This document shows, piece after piece, positions 21,744 to 25,875 of a stretch of DNA of 25,875 nucleotides. This DNA is from a virus. The translations under genes were made by a program, and so were the position numbers. Where the stretch lies: IMG/VR virus record IMGVR_UViG_3300041418_000150, positions 1-25,875 of that record; one strand, written 5' to 3'. Each line of letters opens with the position of its first letter. Position 1 is the stretch's first letter. A model generated the notes under the pieces. It was given only the letters and a program-made list of their open reading frames with translations, searched no databases and was not told the origin of the DNA.

Positions 21744-21827
21744 ACTTTTCTTGAGGTACAGTCGGTGGCCTTCTCGAACCTTGGTGATTTTCTTCATGTA
21801 CGGCAAGGCCGCTGGCGCAGGCTTCAT
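21732..21827 (-). CDS. Possible 31-aa basic peptide
   Basis: ATG 21827 overlaps the upstream stop (CTATGA), a coupling typical of this operon. The peptide MKPAPAALPYMKKITKVREG ends in HRLYLKKSTPI and is basic. Its stop lies inside the palindrome, so the conserved flank AAAAGTACTCCC is coding here. No family is known, and the size makes the call uncertain. Confidence 0.45.
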   Translation of the reverse strand: MKPAPAALPYMKKITKVREGHRLYLKKSTPI

Positions 21828-22024
21828 AGTACTGTGATCCTTAGGATTTGCCCAATTGGGATGAAGACAGGGCTGTATTCATCAGGCGTGGAGAGACCGC
21901 CGGCTGCAACGACGTCGCTACAGAACTGTGAAAAACTGACGGTTGTTGTGCATTCCCAAATCTCTTGTGTTTCCCCAAAAGCGACCCAAACCCGCGCTGT
22001 CCACGTGTCATTCACGATGCTCAC
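21824..22024 (-). CDS. 66-aa hypothetical protein
   Basis: The start GTG 22024 overlaps the upstream stop (GTGA) and has an ideal AGGAGG five bases before it. The sequence (MSIVNDTWTARVWVAFGETQ ... IPIGQILRITVL) looks like a small β-rich domain with Trp and Thr repeats. I do not recognise the family. Confidence 0.65.
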   Translation of the reverse strand: MSIVNDTWTARVWVAFGETQEIWECTTTVSFSQFCSDVVAAGGLSTPDEYSPVFIPIGQILRITVL

Positions 22025-22812
22025 GATGCCCTCCTAGAGAAGCTGATGTCATCCTCCACAGTGGTGCCGGGGTAGGTGATGTTTTGCTTGGCTTGTTCCT
22101 GCAGGAACGTGATGTTCCATTCCTTGACCACGGCGATCGGCGTGCCGGCGGCGATGCTGTTGCCGAGCTCTTGCGGGTCAGTCACGGTCACGACCTTCTT
22201 CGGCCGTGTGCTCAGCCCAGCCATGACCACGGGCTCCGTGGGCAGCACCGGAGTTTGGATCGACTTCGCCTGTTGGGTGAGCACGGCCGCGGCGGTCATA
22301 TTCCCTTCGAGCATGCGCGTGCGCGCCTCGGCTTCAGTCTTTTTTCGCCTCGCCTCGGCCGCATCAGCGAGGAGCTGCTGTCGCTTTTCCTCCTCACGCT
22401 TCAACTCTTGTAGATAGGGCTTCATGGCCGATTGGACTTGCTCAATGGCGTCATCGAAGCGCTTCTCGCCGGCGGCCTGCGAACGGCACAATAACTGCCA
22501 GACCGCATGGAAGACCTTCTTGAGATTGATGTTGCTGTTCCAGAAGGCGGAGTACCTCGTTTTGCCATCCTTGAGTGCGACGAGGTACTGGCGGGCATTG
22601 TCCAGCTCCTGAAGATTGGTGACCTCCAAGCTCCCCAGGGTGAATTCCAGTCGCCCGAGATCCGAACGCCGCAACAATTCCTCGGACTGCAGGATGGTGG
22701 TATTGATAGCGGCTTCGAGCTCCGTGATGCTGGACTGCTGCACCAGAGCGATGGCTTCGGCTTTAATGACTTCGGTCGAGACCTCGGGCGTGGTGGTTTT
22801 CTGGCGCGGCAT
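22021..22812 (-). CDS. Coiled-coil phage protein of recombination region
   Basis: This 263-aa protein has a central Glu/Arg/Lys-rich coiled coil (about 120-185, with KREEEKRQQLLADAAEARRK). It is followed by a Pro/Val linker and the end motif VVMAGLSTRPKK ... NITYPGTTVEDDISF. The same order (helical N-terminus, coiled coil, 'GxSTRxxW', then 'PGVxVxEE') is found in a common uncharacterised phage family lying near recT/bet-type genes (recalled). It probably supports recombination, for example as a nuclease modulator, but this is inference. The ribosome-binding site AAGGAG lies 10 bases from ATG 22812. Confidence 0.72.
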   Translation of the reverse strand: MPRQKTTTPEVSTEVIKAEAIALVQQSSITELEAAINTTILQSEELLRRSDLGRLEFTLGSLEVTNLQELDNARQYLVALKDGKTRYSAFWNSNINLKKVFHAVWQLLCRSQAAGEKRFDDAIEQVQSAMKPYLQELKREEEKRQQLLADAAEARRKKTEAEARTRMLEGNMTAAAVLTQQAKSIQTPVLPTEPVVMAGLSTRPKKVVTVTDPQELGNSIAAGTPIAVVKEWNITFLQEQAKQNITYPGTTVEDDISFSRRAS

Positions 22813-22818
22813 TGATCG

Positions 22819-23289
22819 TTACTCCTTTGTTTTCTCGACACCGGCTTCGCGGAAGCGAACCCAGCGTGCTTTTTGGGCCAAAGCCATCTTTTTGCGAGTG
22901 GCGAATGACACATGCCGTTTTTTCTTCACGTCGGCACTGGTGCCACCGTTGCCACGATCGGCTGCACGCTTTTTGTGTTTCTTTGGGTAAGGGCCAGCGG
23001 CTTGCTGGTCACGCTGTTTCTGCCAGCGTGCTTTCTGAGCGCGGGAGATCCGTCTGCGCGCCGCAGCCGACATGTGACTACTTTTGGTCGGGACCTCCAG
23101 CGCCGGCGGTGGTGCGTGAGTTGGTTCAGGGCACTCTGGCTCGAGCGTGGTCCGTCGCAACAGGTCGAGTGTGGTACTAATATCCGCACGCGCTTCGTCT
23201 ATAAGCTCCAAATCTTCTTCAAGATCCTCGATCAGCAGTTTACGCAAAGCATGGCTGACCGGTATCGATATCTCCGTTGTTTTACTCAT
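22819..23289 (-). CDS. Basic protein with two ARR-IS-AQKARW repeats
   Basis: The preferred start is ATG 23289 (MSKTTEISIP), with AAGGAG upstream, giving 156 aa and an 8-nt overlap with the previous gene. After an acidic helical N-terminus (LIEDLEEDLELIDEARADI) it holds two related segments: MSAAARRRISRAQKARWQKQ and, 40 residues later, VSFATRKKMALAQKARWVRF. These small helix-turn-helix-like DNA-binding repeats resemble NUMOD3-type and histone-H1-like segments of phages and bacteria. It may bind DNA non-specifically or modulate transcription. Confidence 0.7.
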   Translation of the reverse strand: MSKTTEISIPVSHALRKLLIEDLEEDLELIDEARADISTTLDLLRRTTLEPECPEPTHAPPPALEVPTKSSHMSAAARRRISRAQKARWQKQRDQQAAGPYPKKHKKRAADRGNGGTSADVKKKRHVSFATRKKMALAQKARWVRFREAGVEKTKE

Positions 23290-23494
23290 CTTTCTCTTCT
23301 CCTTGGGTTGGTAAGCAATCACACTTCTTGCCTTTGTCCAGAAGCTTTTGGTGCTCCACGGCGTCGCGCGTAGTGAACGCTCCGTGCAAATTAGGCTGAT
23401 GGTCTGGATGGTCCCAGTAGTGGGGTTGCATCTTGTTCGCTTTCGGGTTGAGCCGGCGCCAATTCTTACTGGCCAAATATTCGTCCGCGGTCAT
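23282..23494 (-). CDS. 70-aa hypothetical protein
   Basis: The protein (MTADEYLASKNWRRLNPKAN, KMQPHYWDHPDHQPNLHGAF, then TTRDAVEHQKLLDKG, CDCLP) is polar and rich in His and Asp. No motif is recognised. Its start overlaps the exonuclease-like gene stop (TTATGA), and its end overlaps the next gene by 8 nt. It is a typical small operon gene. Confidence 0.6.
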   Translation of the reverse strand: MTADEYLASKNWRRLNPKANKMQPHYWDHPDHQPNLHGAFTTRDAVEHQKLLDKGKKCDCLPTQGEEKDE

Positions 23495-24120
23495 AACAGT
23501 CCCTTATTCTTCTTCCAATGATAGATCCAGACAGCGCCCAGGCCCACCGAAAGCGACGCTGGGTGGTTGCACTGCTGAATTCGAAAGCTTCCGTCATCGC
23601 GCAGCCAGACAGCCCAGCGTTCAGAAAATGTCGCATCCAACATTAACATGGCCGCACGTTCGTAGAGTGCCAATTGCACTTCGACACCTGGTGGCGGGTC
23701 CCCAGACTTCCAATCCACCAGCACGGCCTTACCGGCGTGCTCCATGCGCGTGACTATTCCGCCGACGTCGAATCGGCCGGCATACCGATTGTCCACATCC
23801 CAGACCACTTGCTCGCCGTATTGCCGCACAAAGCCAAATGCTTCGACGAAGTTGGCCGCGGCTTGAATGCGCCCGCGCACCTCGGGATGCGTGGTCTCCG
23901 GATCCCACTGGCCCAGTGTGACTAGATCGGCACCAATGTGCACGGCTTTACCGCGCTTTTGGTAACGCTCTTGCTCAGCAAAGGGGTTGACTTGGTAGAT
24001 GCCGGCGGCGCGCAAGATGCGCGTGACGCTGGGGTATTCTACGGGGCCGTCCCAGTAAGTGTGATCTTCACTTCGATGAGTGACTGGCATACCATTTCCG
24101 CGAGAAAATCGTTCTCCCAT
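23491..24120 (-). CDS. PD-(D/E)XK exonuclease-like protein (RecB/Cas4 type)
   Basis: This protein of up to 209 aa shows YPSVTRILRAAG, GKAVHIGADL, YAGRFDVGGIV, VLVDWKSGDPPP and QLALYE. The order His, Asp, Asp-x-Lys (DWK) and QLxxY is that of RecB-family PD-(D/E)XK nucleases such as phage exonucleases and Cas4. It probably resects DNA ends for the Bet annealase encoded two genes upstream of it. The start could be ATG 24120 or ATG 24090 (MPVTHRSED); both overlap the preceding gene. Confidence 0.82.
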   Translation of the reverse strand: MGERFSRGNGMPVTHRSEDHTYWDGPVEYPSVTRILRAAGIYQVNPFAEQERYQKRGKAVHIGADLVTLGQWDPETTHPEVRGRIQAAANFVEAFGFVRQYGEQVVWDVDNRYAGRFDVGGIVTRMEHAGKAVLVDWKSGDPPPGVEVQLALYERAAMLMLDATFSERWAVWLRDDGSFRIQQCNHPASLSVGLGAVWIYHWKKNKGLL

Positions 24121-24523
24121 TCCACGGGCAATCAGCCAGACACTGGCTCTTGTGAAGACGTCTTGCCGCCATTATCAATTTCGCGCTTGCACGATCAAGG
24201 CGGTCTCGTGCCCTTAGCAGTGCACAGTACTCATCAGTCATGTGAGTTTCGTAGGCATCGCGAGCGTCCTGGACCGACTTTAGGAGTGCTGCTGGCAATT
24301 TCTTCATCTTGACGGGCCGGAATAGGCGTAGTCGCAATGGCTGTTCTGCCCTGGCTTTTGATGAGAGAATGTAGTCAATACGCCGGTTCGCATCCCCATC
24401 CGCATACCGTAAGGTTTCGACCAGGATCTCATGATGACAGTGCCATACCAGAGCACCTGATTTAACATTCCTGAATGCCTTCCGGCAAGCTTCGGCTTCG
24501 ACTTCAGGTGAACGTAGTCTCAT
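24068..24523 (-). CDS. 151-aa hypothetical protein
   Basis: The protein contains VKSGALVWHCHHEILVETLR, then DGDANRRIDYILSSKARAEQ, with a His/Cys-rich WHCHHE motif that might bind metal; the C-terminal half is helical and charged (SVQDARDAYETHMTDEYCAL). Family not recognised. It starts at an ATGA overlap with the upstream gene and lies between bet-linked genes and the exonuclease-like gene. Confidence 0.6.
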   Translation of the reverse strand: MRLRSPEVEAEACRKAFRNVKSGALVWHCHHEILVETLRYADGDANRRIDYILSSKARAEQPLRLRLFRPVKMKKLPAALLKSVQDARDAYETHMTDEYCALLRARDRLDRASAKLIMAARRLHKSQCLADCPWNGRTIFSRKWYASHSSK

Positions 24524-24882
24524 TTCCCCTCCATGGCGGTTGCGACTTCCTGCTCATCTTCCGGCGACAGGAAAGGTTCGCAATCCCACTTCACGGTTCT
24601 GCGGCAAACCTTGTTTCGGTAGATGTGCAGAAACAACGGTGGAAGCGTGGTCGATTCCAGGCGAATCGTGCCAAATTCATTGTTGTTGTCTGCCGGCATG
24701 CGTTTGGTCCACTTCCCGCCAATGGCCCTGATCGCCGCGACTAGCTCTTCTTTGGTGTCGCAGAAAATCCCGATCATCGGCTGCCTCAGCGGCCGTTCCA
24801 TCCCATTAGCCACAAGCATTTCGTTCGCGCGTAGAATAGCCGCGAATTTCTCTAAACTGTCTGCGCATTCGTTGTTTGTCAT
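24520..24882 (-). CDS. 120-aa hypothetical protein
   Basis: The protein (MTNNECADSLEKFAAILRAN, then MIGIFCDTKEELVAAIRAIG and GKWTKRMPADNN) appears to be a small α/β fold with a helix-strand start. No catalytic motif is recognised. It overlaps the end of bet and the next gene start by 4 nt each, so it is probably translated with them. Confidence 0.6.
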   Translation of the reverse strand: MTNNECADSLEKFAAILRANEMLVANGMERPLRQPMIGIFCDTKEELVAAIRAIGGKWTKRMPADNNNEFGTIRLESTTLPPLFLHIYRNKVCRRTVKWDCEPFLSPEDEQEVATAMEGK

Positions 24883-25875
24883 TGTTTTGGTCCCAACCCT
24901 TGGATGGCCGCGGCAACGTCGTCCGGCTTAGCGGCTTTCAGCCCTGCGAATCCGCCAAACTGATCAATGAGGCAAGTCACAGCCTCAGTAATGGCTTTAA
25001 TATTTGGCAACTGTAATAGCATGTACGCTTTGCTCGTACAGGTTGCCAGTAGCAGGAATGCCGATACATCTTCGGAAGAAAGCTTGTCGGCGCCCGTCAT
25101 GTTGATCCAGGTGATGAAATCGGCGTAAGTCATCGCCTTGGCGCGGATAAAGTCCTTCGCTATGGCGCACGACTCCACGGTCCACTTCCAGGTATCGAAT
25201 GCCTTCTCGAGCGGTTCACGCGCTTTTTTACCGGCGGCCGTCGGATCTTTAATTAGCTCTTCGACGCCAGCCGGAGTCAATGCCTCGAGTACAGCGAGCG
25301 GCGCTTGATAACTCTCCGGATCTTTCGGCAGGGTGGTGACGCCGAAGAAGTTGCGCAAAAACATACTGAGAACTTTTTCAGTGGTCGGGGCATCGAATTT
25401 GCCGACCTCCCGGATGATATGCCGGATGTCGGCCATGCGCTTATTGGTTGTGGTCTCGAGTTCACTAGGCATAGTGACGGTCTGAGTTGGTAGCGGCGCC
25501 GGCGGTGTCTCGCGTTTCGCTGGCGGAGCTTCTGCTTTGGCTGGTGGTGGAGTCTCGGCAGTCTTCTGCCCGACCGCGAAGTCTTCGACGGGTGGAGCTG
25601 CAGCCGGCATATCGTTACGGTCGAACTCTTCCTCGATGTAGATCCCCCCCAATGCAGCGGGGAATCCTTTGCGAAATGACAGCATCTCCGCGACCTTGGC
25701 GAGCATGACATGCGGCTTGCTGCTCCATAATCCACCGCCCCTGAATTCATTCAGAAAGCAGGTCGACCCAAAGGGATGAGCACAATCTTTACGATAGACC
25801 CGGACAGTGGCAGAAACCAGCTCGCCTTTCGCGTTGTTTTCAAAGACTGGGTCATCTTGGCCGTCGTATTGCTGA
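24879..25875 (-). CDS. bet: Phage recombination protein Bet/RecT (5' end beyond window)
   Basis: The reading frame is open to the window edge, so the N-terminus is missing; 331 residues are visible. DGQDDPVFENNAKGELVSAT, VYRKDCAHPFGSTCFLNEF, KPHVMLAKVAEMLSFRKGFP and LGGIYIEEEF are the core motifs of Bet/RecT single-strand annealing proteins. After a Pro/Ala/Lys-rich linker (PPPAKAEAPPAKRETPPAP) comes an extra domain of about 185 residues (ADIRHIIREVGKF ... AIQGLGPKQ), which normal Bet proteins (about 260-280 aa) lack. It anneals phage DNA strands for homologous recombination together with the nearby exonuclease-like protein. Confidence 0.88.
   Translation of the reverse strand, partial: QQYDGQDDPVFENNAKGELVSATVRVYRKDCAHPFGSTCFLNEFRGGGLWSSKPHVMLAKVAEMLSFRKGFPAALGGIYIEEEFDRNDMPAAAPPVEDFAVGQKTAETPPPAKAEAPPAKRETPPAPLPTQTVTMPSELETTTNKRMADIRHIIREVGKFDAPTTEKVLSMFLRNFFGVTTLPKDPESYQAPLAVLEALTPAGVEELIKDPTAAGKKAREPLEKAFDTWKWTVESCAIAKDFIRAKAMTYADFITWINMTGADKLSSEDVSAFLLLATCTSKAYMLLQLPNIKAITEAVTCLIDQFGGFAGLKAAKPDDVAAAIQGLGPKQ

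Overview
The window is a stretch of a tailed-phage (or prophage) genome that probably infects an Acidobacteria-type host. The phage assignment rests on recognisable genes: a RecT/Bet annealing protein, a PD-(D/E)XK exonuclease-like protein, an SF2 helicase, an O-like initiator with iterons, a DnaB helicase, a RusA resolvase, an HNH nuclease, a SleB-type endolysin and two very large virion-type proteins. The host guess is weaker. It rests on a secreted, cohesin/Ig-like low-complexity protein and small zinc proteins that resemble families I associate with Acidobacteria such as Solibacter.

Layout. Positions 1-7462 are read on the + strand (late side): the end of one gene, a 1168-aa protein with an NNPGNLR-type N-terminal domain, a 931-aa protein with a C-terminal HExxH metallopeptidase motif, a signal-peptide protein and a small DUF6496-like basic protein. 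Positions 7463-8137 are a mostly non-coding junction where the two transcription directions converge. It holds a hairpin, one arm of a 24-bp inverted repeat, a leftward terminator, a 33-codon ORF and an unusual tRNA-like cloverleaf. From 25875 down to about 8138 everything is on the - strand and tightly packed, with many ATGA-type overlaps. It reads as one early or middle operon: recombination (bet, exonuclease), small accessory proteins, helicase, a TIGR-like array plus a Tas-like protein, the replication initiator carrying an internal origin, DnaB, small metabolism and zinc proteins, a ParB-like protein, HNH, RusA, endolysin and a two-TM protein.

The main discovery is at 18190-19740. A nuclease-less protein with a Transposase_20/Nop-like GIGP core (272 aa) lies directly downstream of a 731-bp array of 41 ten-base repeats. 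Two repeat types alternate strictly, separated by 40 different spacers that are almost all 8 nt, giving a 36-bp period. This is the architecture of TIGR-Tas RNA-guided systems, here in the stand-alone (TasA-like) form. The array starts on the helicase stop codon, and its last repeat forms part of the tas ribosome-binding site.

Other notable signals are a 16-bp palindrome (ACTCCYATATAGGAGT) that recurs before four genes and contains their Shine-Dalgarno sequence in the best cases, a lambda-like origin inside the initiator gene (three 23-bp-period iterons next to AT-rich 13-mers), a consensus promoter that appears to give a leaderless mRNA, and a Bet protein with an extra C-terminal domain.
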